Counted from the first letter of the stretch, positions 19,589-30,164 are shown. The stretch: 64,000 nucleotides of DNA from Craspedostauros australis (GCA_026770025.1 JAMXDE010000017.1:310001-374000), one strand, 5' to 3'. The notes: generated by a model from the sequence alone, not told the origin. Numbers and translations: made by a program.

Positions 19589-21298
19589 CTACGTCATGAA
19601 GCAAAGGACCATCGCACCTATTGATAGCGTGATACCCACGTGCAGGAACCTGTTACGCTGGGCAGCGGATCCGTCAGGTGCTTGCGCGCCACTGGCGTCG
19701 CCCCCGTCGCTGATCTGTGATGGTTGAGAACTTTGTTCTGAGGCTTGAGATGGCCGCAATGATGGTGTCGATGTCGTCTGCGAAGGTGAAGCAGTCGGCG
19801 AAGAAGTCGGAGAGGAAGTTGGTGCCAGAGTTGCTATTTGCGTTGGCGCAAGACTTGGCACAAGGGTTGGCGAGGACGTTGGCATTGCAGTTGGTACTGC
19901 AGTTGGAGCACTCGTGGGAGACGCCGTCGGTGATTCTGTTGGTGATCCTGTCGGTACCGCGGTCGGTGCACTCGTCGGTGTTATCGTTGGCTGTGTTGTT
20001 GGTTGAGTGGTGGGCGATGACGTCGGCAATGAAGATGGTGATACTGTGTCAGCGGCAGTTGGTTCGATTGATGGAGTGCCAGTTCCACCACCTGCCTTTA
20101 ACGTAGGCACTGCCGTCGGTACTGCCGTCGGTACTGCCGTCGGTAACGCTGTTGGGCTTGGCGTTGGCGACAGTGTCGGACTTGCTGTGGGACTTACTGT
20201 GGGACTTACTGTGGGGTTTGATGTTGGCTGTGCTGTTGGCCGCATCGTCAGTGACACAGTTGGTGACACAGTCGGCGTAACCGTGGGTGCATTCGTGACC
20301 TCTCCCACGAGCTGCAAATTGTATGTCTCCACTAGCTGAAGCAAGTTGCCCTCGCTCCAAAAGTCCACCGAGATGAAGTTCGGCAGCTTCTGCCCGTATC
20401 GCGCTTGGCAGGCCTGCACCAATCGGTCAGCGAAGTCGACCGTGTTGATGTTGCGGGCGGCATCGCGGGAGGGTTGGAACTGTCCCAAGAAAGTGTTGCG
20501 CGTCACGAAGTTGTTGATGTAGAGCCAATCCCCGTTCGAGTCCCATCCGCGATCCGTCGGGCAGTTGCCATCGATGATGATGCTTTCAATCTCCTCCTCG
20601 TCTTCGAACGAGAATTCCATCTCCCTCGTGTAGTCATAGAGATAGTGAATGCCGTCAGGGTGCACACCATCGCCCGTCGGGCCGCGGTGATAAAACAGGA
20701 TGACCTGCTTGCCGTCATTCAGCAAAGAACCCAGCGTCGGCCAGTCGGTTGGTGAGCTGGGTGGGTCCGGTTCCGGGTGATGGTACAGGCGACCCGCGAA
20801 TCCATTCTGCACTCCATTGACGATGCTCTCCACATCCTGCAGCGTCACGGGTCCATCGGCTTCTCCGTTCAGTTCCAGATTGAGCACGATCAATTCGCCT
20901 GGATTCGCGATGAGCCACTCATTCACGATGCCCAAAATTTCGACCGGATCGAGACGCCCAACGCCGCAACCCACGGCACTGGAGCCATGGCACAGCTGCA
21001 ACTGGTCGTTGCAATTGCAGACGTCGAGGGAGAGGCCGCGGTAGCCTTTGTCCAAGGCATCATTGAATGGGTCCTCGAAGTGATTGGCAGCGAAGACGAA
21101 GCCTCTGTCGACCGATGACATTGCATTGTGGATCATTCCCATCATCATTTCGTTCACGCGAACGTTGCAGAGGTTGCTGAGGCCATTGCAGACCGTGATG
21201 GGAGCGTCGTTGGCCGCGACTTCTGCCATCATCATCGTTGTCGTCGTGGTTGCCCCAAGCAGCATCACGATGAATGGAAAGACATGACGGTGCAACAT
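19589..21298 (-). CDS. Secreted PI-PLC X-domain-like protein with PT-repeat stalk and C-terminal anchor
   Basis: 569 residues from the ATG at 21298, chosen because a signal peptide follows at once (MLHRHVFPFIVMLLGATT); the frame extends upstream without a better start. The catalytic-type barrel occupies about residues 35-345. IHNAMSS and LCHGSS carry the two His-containing motifs of PLC-like phosphodiesterases, with YRGLSLDV and ANPGELIVLNLE between and after them. These proteins cleave or bind phosphoinositide-type head groups; bacterial-type members use two His as general acid/base. The second half is a Pro/Thr/Ser stalk of SPT/APT repeats (about 350-500). The C-terminus is a short hydrophobic helix (VGITLSIGAMVLCFMT) after small residues, compatible with a GPI signal. 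Probably surface-displayed. Substrate unknown. Confidence 0.8.
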   Translation of the reverse strand: MLHRHVFPFIVMLLGATTTTTMMMAEVAANDAPITVCNGLSNLCNVRVNEMMMGMIHNAMSSVDRGFVFAANHFEDPFNDALDKGYRGLSLDVCNCNDQLQLCHGSSAVGCGVGRLDPVEILGIVNEWLIANPGELIVLNLELNGEADGPVTLQDVESIVNGVQNGFAGRLYHHPEPDPPSSPTDWPTLGSLLNDGKQVILFYHRGPTGDGVHPDGIHYLYDYTREMEFSFEDEEEIESIIIDGNCPTDRGWDSNGDWLYINNFVTRNTFLGQFQPSRDAARNINTVDFADRLVQACQARYGQKLPNFISVDFWSEGNLLQLVETYNLQLVGEVTNAPTVTPTVSPTVSLTMRPTAQPTSNPTVSPTVSPTASPTLSPTPSPTALPTAVPTAVPTAVPTLKAGGGTGTPSIEPTAADTVSPSSLPTSSPTTQPTTQPTITPTSAPTAVPTGSPTESPTASPTSAPTAVPTAMPTSSPTLVPSLAPTQIATLAPTSSPTSSPTASPSQTTSTPSLRPSQASEQSSQPSQISDGGDASGAQAPDGSAAQRNRFLHVGITLSIGAMVLCFMT

Positions 21299-22085
21299 GG
21301 TCGATATGAAGTGATGTTGAGTGCTGTGTGTCTGATACGAGTGTGTCCGTGGGAAGCCTTTTGTGTTCCAGTTTGTGAGGGGAGTGTTGTCCTGATCGAC
21401 GTGATCTCGGTCCTTCCCTCGATCCTCTTCTTTGTGCTCCACTCTATGCTCTACTTCCTTGTTCCGTGTTGGTATTGTCACACAAACGATTCCACGCTCA
21501 ACGCACGCGATCAGGTCTCAGCAGATTGTTTCATGATGATCCTTGCAAGGTCGCTTTTGATCGCATCACACTGCATCGCATCGCATCGTATCGCATTGAT
21601 GGGCTACAGCTCATTTCCTCCCCAGCTTCCCCTCCACTCTCTTGTTGGCCGTTCCCACCTTTTTGTCGTGTCGATCATCGTTGCGATTCGTGTTGGGTCG
21701 TGTTGTTGGTCATTCGGAAGAAGATCCACGTTTTGCGTTGTCGCTCTTGCATTCCGAGTCGTGTATAGTGAGTCTAGATTAGTCTACTCGTCGAATTCGA
21801 AATGAAGCCTCTTTACCTCTCTCTTCCATGTCACGCTCGCCGTCGCAGCTCAGATTGCTCGATGCACGACAATTCACCAACAAGCTGGATGATCGAAATG
21901 CTCTCGCTTCGCTACTCTCTCTCCCCTCTGTCTCTGGAGTATCCTTCATCGGTACTCCCTTGGCGTTCTGAGATGTTCTCCAACTGCCGATACCCAGGCT
22001 GCAATCAAGCTTGGTGGAGCTGTGGGACATCGATCCTTCATCGTTGATGATGTGGCGAGCCCGCTTCCTAATGCCAGTCTGAGAC
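21299..22085. other. Intergenic region upstream of the PLC-like gene
   Basis: About 0.8 kb. A minus-strand frame at about 21779-22050 reads like a fragment of a longer protein (NAKGVPMKDTPE..., then FRSSSLLVNCRA) and may be retroelement debris, but this is too weak to call. Nothing else recognised. Confidence 0.4.
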
Positions 22086-22117
22086 TGGAGGTGGTTGTAA
22101 GGGTCATAATTTCATAA
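22086..22117 (+). repeat. Left TIR of the 2.1-kb element
   Basis: 32 bp, exact reverse complement of 24199-24230. Confidence 0.9.
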
Positions 22118-23086
22118 CTGGTCAGCCTCGTTCACCCCGATTTCAAGTCACGACCATCAGTCCCGTAGACAAATCTGCCCCAAAAGACTAAATCAGTGTC
22201 CGCCAATCCATCGAGTCCTTCCCCGCACCACCATTTCTCTGCATGGCCACTTTCCTTGTATGACCCCGTTCGGGGTTGTCATGTTGTCATTTGCGGATTG
22301 TTGAGATACGCACTTAGTTCATCCTCTTATGTTGTGGAGAGTATAGTTTATTTTTCATACCATAGGATGAGTCACTGTGCTCCATTGTATTATATAATAT
22401 TATGCTGCATAGTTAGTATTCGCAAGTGTTGCTGTTGCCGTGAACGTAGGCGTGGACGTGCAGGGATGCCACAAACAACACTGTGCTACTTGACACAACG
22501 CACACAAGGGAGGAAGCACACAACAGAGCCCAATCGTCCACAATGTGAGGAATCAATGCAACACCAAAGCTCTCACAACATCACGACCCACACTGTTGGA
22601 TACCATCGCAGTCTGATATCGACCAACAGCGACGGCATCATTTCTGTCCACAGTGAGCACAAGCCATGCACTTGTGTTGTAAGAGCTATCTACATATATC
22701 TAACCCTAATGGACAACATGCCACATAGATTGCTAAAAATGTCATGTTGTCCGATTCAATATTGGCAGGATGATACTCAACCTCGCTGAATGGGGCTGTA
22801 TGCTGACACATCCACAGCTCCAGTTTTGCACATCTCTTGCTGCTTCACACATTCACAAATATATGTGTCTTGCCCAAGTGCAGTGTTCAACTTCCGTATA
22901 CCAGATGGATGCGTATGTTTGTACATATGTGTTGCTCCTCGCCATCCGCAGTTCATCTCCATACTACTCACTTTGAGTTGCCACTTTCCTGCTTCCCCCG
23001 TCTTCCTTTCTCCATTGACTGTGCTGCTGGTGTTCACTCCTTCATTCATTGAATGCTCAACGTACCTATCCCAACTATCGCAGCAT

Positions 23087-23596
23087 TCAGTGCAATCGTC
23101 GGCTCAGCAATCGTCTCATTGTCAATGCTTTGATGATACAAATGGCCATTGTAGCTTCCCACTCGCACCTTCTTTGCTTCTGGGCATCATTGATGCATTC
23201 CACATCTTCCTTTGCTTTCTTCTCAAGAGCCATCACTTTGTACGTCAGGTTACAATTGTCATCCATAGTCCCTGTTTGACGAGAGTGCTCTTCCATTGCC
23301 TCGACTTCAGCCTCTGCCATGTCCATTGCTCTCCACATCCTCCAAGATCTCTTCCGACCTTCCAACGAAGGCAGATCCTACCAGAAATGGTTCTTCAATT
23401 CTGACTTGGAAGTCAGATACTTCATTGCAATGGCAGTGACATCGATGTAGTCGAACTTACAACAGCGAATATCAGATGGTCGTGGTGGCGCCGTGGCTAG
23501 CGGATCAATGGGCAACGCTTCGATGCCGGGCTCTAGCACTTCAGCCGATCGATCAAACGATGGCCTGGTGAGTCCGATGAAGTTGTAGAACTCCAT
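23087..23596 (-). pseudogene. Broken helical protein inside the 2.1-kb element (possible transposase remnant)
   Basis: Two minus-strand frames follow each other with one stop between them: 23596-23378 (FYNFIGLTRPSFDRSAEV... FDYIDVTAIAMKYLTSKSEL) and 23365-23087 (MEGRKRSWRMWRAMDMAEAEVEAMEEH...). The first part is reminiscent of the region before the catalytic core in PIF/Harbinger-like transposases, but no catalytic acids can be placed. Low confidence. Confidence 0.3.
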
Positions 23597-24198
23597 GAAG
23601 TCGCCATGCTCTCAAATCAAAGACCAGAAAGATAGCGCTTGATATTGGAAGATGCCGGAGCTGAGGTACCAACCCCTTTGCACACTTGTAGGCATGGTGT
23701 CGAGGATGCAGTGTGCCACAGCACACATGAGGAGGTGCTGCTGTGCAGTAAGATGCTCAAGAACGACAAGGATGATGGCAATCAAGGCAGCCTGGCGCTG
23801 GCGATGATGGTGGGAAGATATGACCCGCTGGAGTTCATCAGATGATAAATACAGAGTTACACTAGGTGCATCTAAAGGAGGAGTTAAATTGCAACAGACA
23901 GGTGCGATGAAACGGGTGGGAACGAATAATCAATTTGCAGTAGAGCACATCGGATCAATCTGGTGTGAGCACAAAGTTTTGCTCCGATGTAGCCGTTGAG
24001 AACGAATTTTGGACTACCACGACTCCTCAGAGAGATTATGAAATTATGAACGGTCTCCGAGGAGCGTTCATATTCGCGGACAATGAGTTCATAATTATTT
24101 CGATTGACGTTATGTGGACGTTGACCCCCAATTCGATGAGGAGCCGAAAGGTATCTTGTGCCCTAAATGAAGCGATATGATTGGTCGAGAGGCCCAGA

Positions 24199-24230
24199 TT
24201 ATGAAATTATGACCCTTACAACCACCTCCA
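24199..24230 (-). repeat. Right TIR of the 2.1-kb element
   Basis: 32 bp, exact reverse complement of 22086-22117. A small hairpin (arms at about 24042-24051 and 24087-24096) lies just inside. Confidence 0.9.
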
Positions 24231-25199
24231 CTGCGAATGGATTGTACGAGTATGTATCGGCATGGTACAAAGCGGCAGGAGGCAACCGCATGAAGGATTG
24301 GGTTCAACTTGCAGTACGACCATTCATACGCCTCCGTTCGTGATGCATCTAACTTCTGGTGTCAACTCATGTCAGAGGTGAGACAGAGAGACGGAGCAGT
24401 TTAGCTCCTCTGCTTAAATCCATTCCGAGACCCGGAGTATTTGTGCCACGCACAGTCACGAAGCGCGAACTCTGTTGGTAGTCCGGCTCTCCTCTCTCTC
24501 TCGGCTTGCACGATGTTGAGACAGAGAGAAGAAATACCAAATTTTACCAAGTTCTTTCTTGGGAGTGGGGTGCAGAACCTCTCCTTCCTTGTGTCCATGT
24601 CCGTTCCACGGGCCATCAAATGCGATGTGTCGGCGCGAAGACCTTCATCTCACTCTCCTACATTCTCCCCCTTGCGAGCAACAACATCTCAATTGACGCA
24701 CGCTGCACCGATGAAGAAGTCCCAATAAATCTCAACGTGAAATCAGTGGCGATCGTGGTCACGAAAATGTCGATTCAAGTTCGACCCTCACAGATGAAGA
24801 CTTTGGGTGGATTGGGCTGACGTTGCGAACCATTCCGATGCAACTCTTTTCCTCTCTGCGATCGATACTCCACGATGCGCATGCATCAACAGGTGCGTGT
24901 AGACAATCTGTCTGGTTTTCGTGTTGTGCCCCTGCAGAAGTAGAGCGAGCTAACTCTCGTTGCACGATGTATGGACAGGCACGCATCATGGGCTCAAAGC
25001 TGCTATACCGGTGGCCCTGTCTGTTGCCGGCCGAATGTATGAAATCTTTCTCAGAATACGAGTATTGGTGGATGGTTGGTACTCGTATCATCACCATCAT
25101 CATCATCATCATCTGGCCATAATTTGACCATCGACCCAAACCAACACCTCAGCTAGACCGACCAAACCAAACCTTACGAGACCACCCACCAAATACAAC
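24231..25199. other. Intergenic region upstream of the secreted Ser-tailed protein
   Basis: About 1 kb with no supported gene. A short ATC/CAT-repeat tract lies at about 25088-25114. It should contain the promoter of the gene at 25200. Confidence 0.45.
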
Positions 25200-25958
25200 A
25201 TGATCATGATGACCTCCACCAAGGCCTCGGCATCAGCGCTCTTCGTCGTTGCGATGGCTACCGCCTCGAATTCTTTCGCACATGCCAGAATACCGCGTGA
25301 AGATATCCTCGCAAGATCGCTGGCCGATGCCGATCCTTCGCTGTTAACGCCACAGAACGTCCAAGACTTCGTCGAGTTCCAGATCGACTCATTCTACGGC
25401 AACTGCACAGACTTCTTGCATACCTTCGTGGGACCTCACTCCGGAGACCACAACATCATGAACACAGCTGAAAGTGGTGGAACTTTGCCGACAGAATTCG
25501 AGTTTTGCGAGGGTGGCGAGGATTGCCTCACGACACCTCAGCAGCTTCTCGAATTTTGCGGACCAGCTCCGGGCACCAGAAATTGGTTGCACACCGAATT
25601 GACGGTCTTCCCTGGAGCACGCCCTCGCAACAACTACGGCTTCATTACGTTCTCAGGCAAGCAGAGCGCATGCATCGACATCGGCCAGGACATCGGCTTC
25701 GGACCAGTCACACCTCTCTGCTTCGATTTCGTTGTTTCGGAGCGATTGCACGGCAACCCGGAAGCGATGTTCGGAGTCCAAGCGAGCCGTTGGGAGGCCT
25801 ACTACATTACCTTCTTCGGGACCTGCCCTGGTTTCGAGAATGAATTGTTGGAGTGCAACGATGATGTCAGTGCTACCGGCGGCCCGAGCAGCACTCCCAG
25901 CAGCAGCCCTGTGAGCAGCTCAAGCGGTAGCAGCAGCAGCAGCAGCTCAAGCGACTAA
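25200..25958 (+). CDS. Secreted protein with six or more conserved Cys and a Ser-rich tail
   Basis: 252 residues, single exon. MIMMTSTKASASALFVVAMATASNSFAHA is a clear signal peptide. The mature part (about 30-220) is a compact Cys-containing domain: NCTDFLH, EFCEGGEDCLTTPQQLLEFCG, LHTELTVFPGARP, ACIDIGQDIGFGPVTPLCFDF, WEAYYITFFGTCPGFENELLEC. The C-terminus is a low-complexity Ser/Gly tail (SSSSGSSSSSSSSD), as often seen on extracellular stramenopile proteins. I do not recognise a named family. A decayed copy of the C-terminal half is found at 56581-56835 on the other strand, so this is a small multigene family. Function unknown. Confidence 0.75.
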   Translation: MIMMTSTKASASALFVVAMATASNSFAHARIPREDILARSLADADPSLLTPQNVQDFVEFQIDSFYGNCTDFLHTFVGPHSGDHNIMNTAESGGTLPTEFEFCEGGEDCLTTPQQLLEFCGPAPGTRNWLHTELTVFPGARPRNNYGFITFSGKQSACIDIGQDIGFGPVTPLCFDFVVSERLHGNPEAMFGVQASRWEAYYITFFGTCPGFENELLECNDDVSATGGPSSTPSSSPVSSSSGSSSSSSSSD

Positions 25959-26630
25959 TTGGTTTGGCACAACAATTGTCTAGAGGGATCAAGTCAACAA
26001 TCTACGAGCCGCCATATGTGGCAACAATACAACTTTAGAGATCGACGGTGGCTTTGTCCTCGCAACATGAGAATGATCAATGTCTCCATCGTTTTCATGT
26101 TGCATTCGCCGCTCTCGTCGTATTGGAATGAGAGTTTACTGGGATGGTACACATATCACTTTCGCGCTGCTACGACCCCGCCGTGTCTTCTTTTGTATTC
26201 CTTCGCGAGACCTTTCATAATGTAGTTGCCGACGATGGCATTGCATCCAATAACCGTCCATCTTTCAGCTCTTTAACGTGGACCATCCAAATGTAGCAAC
26301 GAGAAACAGATCCTAAAATGTTATGGTTCATCCAATGGGTAGGATGCTCGCATTACTCTCACAATGTTCTCAACTGTTGCACTACGACTATGTCAATTGT
26401 ATGAATGTTCTTTGGTGCTGTGCTGCCAACTTCCGAGGCACTCTGTTCCCGACAATTGGGATGCTGCAATCACTCTATTGGCAGCCCAATTCTAGGCCAA
26501 TGCGAGCAAAGGTAACGCCGTCTGTTCGTTCGACTGAATGGATGATGGAATCGAAACAGGCTTCGCCAGCATCACCTGACATGATCCTACCATACTCCAC
26601 TGCGCTCTCTCTCTCTCTCTCTCTCTCTCT
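25959..26630. other. Convergent intergenic region with a (CT)n tract
   Basis: About 0.67 kb between two genes that end toward each other. It holds their 3' UTRs; the CT microsatellite at 26604-26631 abuts the SSB stop codon. No gene seen. Confidence 0.5.
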
Positions 26631-26631
26631 T
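26604..26631 (+). repeat. (CT)n microsatellite
   Basis: About 14 CT units ending at the stop codon of the minus-strand SSB gene. Confidence 0.9.
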
Positions 26632-27581
26632 TAGAAGACAAATTCGTTGCCTCCGGTGGGGAAGACTCCATCATCGTCGTCGTCATCGTCATCATCGTTA
26701 TTATCGTCGAATTGACCTTTGGCTCCGCCGCCGCTGCTGCTGCTGCCACCACTGTCGTCCGAATTGTCAACGAAGAAGGACGGCCCACGTCGCTGCGCTC
26801 TACGTGCGTCGCCTTCCGCCTTGGTCTCCAAGATCTCGAATTCGCGCACGACGATCTTGGGAAGCATTCTGGGCTTGCCCGTCACCTTGTCCGACCACCG
26901 ATCGATCCGCAGACTGCCAATAACGCTCACACGCGCACCCTTGTCGGCGTACTTCTCGACGAACTCGGCCGTTTTGCCCCAGATCTCTAATCCGAACCAA
27001 TCCGTCTCCTCCTGGCCGGACTTGAGGTTCAAGGAGAGACGTTGGGCGGGAGCGTACTTACGCTTGACGGCGAGGTTTACGTTGACGACAAGCTTGCCAT
27101 CGTCGAAGTACTTCGCTACGGGATCCGAGCCCAACCGTCCTATCATAGTGACGATGTTGAGCCGCATGACGCGATCGTCCCATTTCGGCGGCACTTCGCT
27201 CGCGTTCTTCTTGTTCTTTTCCTTGACCATTTCCGCCAACTTTTCCAGTTGCTTTTTTTTCTCGCTGTCAGACAGTTTCGACTTCCGCTCACCGCCTTCA
27301 GCCGGTTGCGACTTCCACCCTCCGCCTTCACCCGGTTGCGACTTCCATCCGCCGCCTTCACCCGGTCGCGACTTCCACCCACCGCCTTCACCCGGTTGCG
27401 ACTTCCACCCGCCGCCTTGCGTGTTCGCGAAGAGCTGAACCTGCTGCCGTCTCGATGCGTTGGCTGGCCCGAACGGCGATGCAGAATGCAACGTGGCAGT
27501 GTTCGCGGTGGACCATGCCAGGCTCTGGTCAATGCACCACAAGCTGATCACTGTGGCCAATATGATTGCAAATCGTCCCAT
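26631..27581 (-). CDS. Single-stranded DNA-binding protein, organelle (plastid) type
   Basis: 316 residues from the ATG at 27581. The start is chosen because MGRFAIILATVISLWCIDQSLA|WS is a signal peptide with W after the cleavage site, followed by a Ser/Ala-rich transit-peptide-like stretch: the bipartite plastid signal of diatoms. Then come four 10-residue GGGWKSQPGE repeats, a charged helix (EKKKQLEKLAEMVKEKNKK) and the OB-fold: VMRLNIVTMIGRLGSDPVAKYF, VVNVNLAVKRKY, TDWFGLEIWGKTAEFVEKYADKGARVSVIGSLRIDRW, KIVVREFEIL. These are the SSB (PF00436-type) signatures. The acidic tail (poly-D, ending GGNEFVF) parallels the acidic protein-binding tip of bacterial SSB. Likely role: plastid DNA replication or repair. 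An extension to about 27944 is open but lacks an ATG-supported targeting peptide. Confidence 0.85.
   Translation of the reverse strand: MGRFAIILATVISLWCIDQSLAWSTANTATLHSASPFGPANASRRQQVQLFANTQGGGWKSQPGEGGGWKSRPGEGGGWKSQPGEGGGWKSQPAEGGERKSKLSDSEKKKQLEKLAEMVKEKNKKNASEVPPKWDDRVMRLNIVTMIGRLGSDPVAKYFDDGKLVVNVNLAVKRKYAPAQRLSLNLKSGQEETDWFGLEIWGKTAEFVEKYADKGARVSVIGSLRIDRWSDKVTGKPRMLPKIVVREFEILETKAEGDARRAQRRGPSFFVDNSDDSGGSSSSGGGAKGQFDDNNDDDDDDDDDGVFPTGGNEFVF
27293..27420 (-). repeat. 30-bp tandem repeats in the SSB gene
   Basis: About four copies of a 30-bp unit, each encoding GGGWKSxPxE, between the transit peptide and the OB-fold. Confidence 0.85.
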
Positions 27582-28240
27582 CGTGTCGAGTCGAGTCAAG
27601 TTGAGTCGAGTTGTCTCGTGTTTTGTCGTCTTGCTGATGTCGGCCGTGGGATAGCTACGGAAGTAAAAATGTGTCAGATGACTATTGGTATTCGTTCGAG
27701 TGGACACTGAGATGAACGGATGAAGATGAAGATGACGATGGCGATGACAGCGATTGAGGCGATGAGGAAACCAACGTTCAAGATGGAGATGATGGCAAAG
27801 ATCGCTCAACTTCTGCGTTTGTTGTGTCTGGCACACTGTGTGCGGCGTCGAACTCCAACTGGATCTTTGCCATTCCCCCAAAATCTTGAAGTTGTGTTGT
27901 GGTTGTTGACACGCCGTCCGTCCGTCTACCCGTCGGCGCTTCACATGCGAATCCTGAAGGGGCTACTTGAGTCCCCATCCTCCAAACACGAACCCATCGG
28001 GATTTTGGTCATCACAACCACCACCCAAAACAAACGCTGAGCGCTCCTGTTCTTGACACCTGCCGAAGCGCATCTTTTGTCGAGGTTGGCACGCATGCGT
28101 TGTCCAAGCGTCATCCCTGAGTTCATCCCATCAGCCTTCGTTTCAATCAATGAAGCAAACAAGCGACCAACCATCTCCGCGAGACCATAAGGTTGCATCC
28201 ATACACACCCAACAATCGTTCTCTCCCATCACGCTTCACC
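27582..28240. other. Divergent intergenic region (SSB / membrane-anchored protein)
   Basis: About 0.66 kb between divergent start codons, so it probably holds both promoters. No motif called. Confidence 0.45.
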
Positions 28241-29083
28241 ATGTCACCTGCCATGACTCGTGGCTATCCCATGCGACCTCGCAGCATGACGCATCGCGGT
28301 CGGCAATCGCACAATGATTTCCATCTCTCGGATATCCACCACGCCGACTTGCAAGGATCGTCATCGTCAAGGCCGGACGCCACCACCATGATCGCCGTGG
28401 CCAGCGTCACGGCCGTCGCGGCGTACTGGATCCATTCGCAGTACATTGCGCAGTACGGGTGGGAAGGAACGCTGCGATACATCTGGGAAGGCCAGCCATT
28501 CTCCGATGAAATACAGGATGCCCTGCATCGTCTCGACAAGGCCACCGTACGGCTCGCCAAGCAGGAAAGCTTGCTGACTTCGATGGAGGAGACGTTGGAT
28601 CGGGCGCGGTTGGACTGCGTCGACAACTACCGGTACAGCAAGAAGCCGGGTTCGGACAGGATAGCGGACGCGGCGGAAACTGCGACCGTGGCGACGGCGG
28701 CGACTTCCATCACAAGCTTCAGCGCGGAGCAACAGCAGAAAGGAGCAGTATCGGATGATCCGTCTGCTTTGGGCCATGATGACAGTGATATCCACGACGA
28801 CCCGGTGTCTTCGGACCGCAAATGCAGCAATGAGCATGTTGGAATACTGTGGGTGGCGTACTTTGCGGACAATGGCAACCTCGAAAAGCAGCTGGGCGGG
28901 CTCAGCTCCAGCCTCGACAAGATAGCGGCGTCAGTGGATTCCGTCATCTTGGGATCCTCCACAAGCCCCATGATACAAAGGCTGAAAGCTAGAAAGAAGG
29001 CGCTCTCGAAACAAGTTGTCATGGCCATGGAACGTACCGATGCAATGATGGCGTCCTTTCAAATTCTTGTGCAAAGTCAATGA
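28241..29083 (+). CDS. Small membrane-anchored protein of unknown function
   Basis: 280 residues from the first in-frame ATG (caccATGtc). A basic N-terminus (about 1-45) precedes one hydrophobic segment (TTMIAVASVTAVAAYWIHSQYI, about 48-69). Then come two helical regions (EIQDALHRLDKATVRLAKQE; LGGLSSSLDKIAASVDSVI) separated by a polar linker with acidic patches. No signature motif. The next gene (29573-30076) has a similar plan, with a short basic N-terminus, one membrane segment and amphipathic helices, and the same orientation, but clear sequence similarity is not visible. Function unknown. Confidence 0.55.
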   Translation: MSPAMTRGYPMRPRSMTHRGRQSHNDFHLSDIHHADLQGSSSSRPDATTMIAVASVTAVAAYWIHSQYIAQYGWEGTLRYIWEGQPFSDEIQDALHRLDKATVRLAKQESLLTSMEETLDRARLDCVDNYRYSKKPGSDRIADAAETATVATAATSITSFSAEQQQKGAVSDDPSALGHDDSDIHDDPVSSDRKCSNEHVGILWVAYFADNGNLEKQLGGLSSSLDKIAASVDSVILGSSTSPMIQRLKARKKALSKQVVMAMERTDAMMASFQILVQSQ

Positions 29084-29572
29084 AAAGGTTGTCATGTTTA
29101 GTCTACTCGTAGTATAGGCCGTAACAGGAGTAATGTACCATGCCCTCGTCTCATCCTTGGGCAGTTGAAAATTCCATGATGTACGACTATCGTTGCATGT
29201 CGCAATAATTTCCTCCAGATTGCCGTCATCATGTCGTCTTGTTATGTAGAACCGTTTCGTTTGACAAAGCCATCTGAATTTGAAATAGTTTTGAGAAGGT
29301 CCCATTTCTTCCAATCAGATCCATGGCAGAGCGCATCGACCCATCAAGGATGAACACATCAAGGCTGGGCAGACACAATTGCTTGGCACAACACATGTCC
29401 AATGACAGCCACAAATACAAACGAGGCACTCATAGAACGCAAAAAAGCTCAAAGTGAAACGATATCGCATTGCTACACTCCTTGAAACGTGCTTGACTTC
29501 ATCAATTCCATCGTGTCTCTGCCTTCATCTCCTCTCTTTCCGCCCTTTCCTTCCTTTCTGCAGTCAGTGCAA
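29084..29572. other. Intergenic spacer
   Basis: About 0.49 kb. No supported gene; contains short A/T-richer stretches and a pyrimidine-rich run just before the next start. Confidence 0.45.
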
Positions 29573-30076
29573 ATGCAATCCCAATCAACCATGTCCGCCT
29601 TCTTTTTCCAAGATCTGTGGATGCGTTCCATCAAGCCAATGAAGCTCCAACGGAGTTTCTGCTGCGGTGTGGCGATCGGCTTGGGCATTTCCGTGGCGAT
29701 ACACCTCCAGGAGCACCATCGCTGCGTACAACGCCGTGTGCTTCAAGAAATCGTCCCCCAAGCCTGGCAAACTCAAGCCAAGGCCATTCAAGTGATGCGT
29801 GGTCTCGTCGACGGACTAGTCTTGGCCGATGGTCATCCTTCGACGGACCTCGTCAGCGCCCGACTTCCGACACGCGTCGTGATCCATTTCCTTCACACAC
29901 TGCTGGACCACAGTTCCGCACTCGCGGATTGCGTCATCCGGCTCATGGCAAATCAGGGAAAGCTTAGAGCATGGGATGGCCCCGGCATCCCGTCCGTGCG
30001 GGACGTCCTCGCATCGTTCCGCGAAGACATGGATGAAATCCAGAACTTCCTGCACCTCTTCGAAGGTGAACCATGA
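29573..30076 (+). CDS. Small membrane protein of unknown function
   Basis: 167 residues from the ATG at 29573; a second ATG at 29591 has the better context (caaccATGtcc). A basic stretch (RSIKPMKLQR) precedes a hydrophobic segment (FCCGVAIGLGISVAIHL). Then come amphipathic helices (RRVLQEIVPQAWQTQAKAIQVMRGLVDGLV; VVIHFLHTLLDHSSALADCVIRLM). This topology would suit an organelle inner-membrane protein, but there is no family match I can name. The stop is only about 90 bp from the convergent DTWD1-like gene. Confidence 0.5.
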   Translation: MQSQSTMSAFFFQDLWMRSIKPMKLQRSFCCGVAIGLGISVAIHLQEHHRCVQRRVLQEIVPQAWQTQAKAIQVMRGLVDGLVLADGHPSTDLVSARLPTRVVIHFLHTLLDHSSALADCVIRLMANQGKLRAWDGPGIPSVRDVLASFREDMDEIQNFLHLFEGEP

Positions 30077-30164
30077 AGGGCATCATCTTGCGGGATATCG
30101 CACATCTCCGTCACGCCACGCCACGCACATGTGATACACTAGTATACAGATGTGGGGGGACATA

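Larger units (their letters stand above)
22086..24230. mobile_element. Decayed DNA element, about 2.1 kb, with 32-bp perfect TIRs
   Basis: 22086-22117 and 24199-24230 are perfect inverted copies (outer end TGGAGGTGGTTGTAAGGGTC), and the similarity continues imperfectly inward (CTGG...GCCTC). No clear target duplication: the left flank CTGAGAC and right flank CTGCGAA match at 5 of 7. Inside, minus-strand frames (for example 23378-23596, MEFYNFIGLTRPSFDRSAEVL...KYLTSKSELKNHFW, then after a stop 23087-23365) look like a broken helical protein, perhaps a transposase remnant. It is therefore probably non-autonomous or dead. Family unknown. Confidence 0.7.

Noticed and set aside
21779-22030. Possible copia reverse-transcriptase fragment on the minus strand
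   Set aside because: Similarity to retroelement NAKGVP/FRS motifs is too short and speculative to call.
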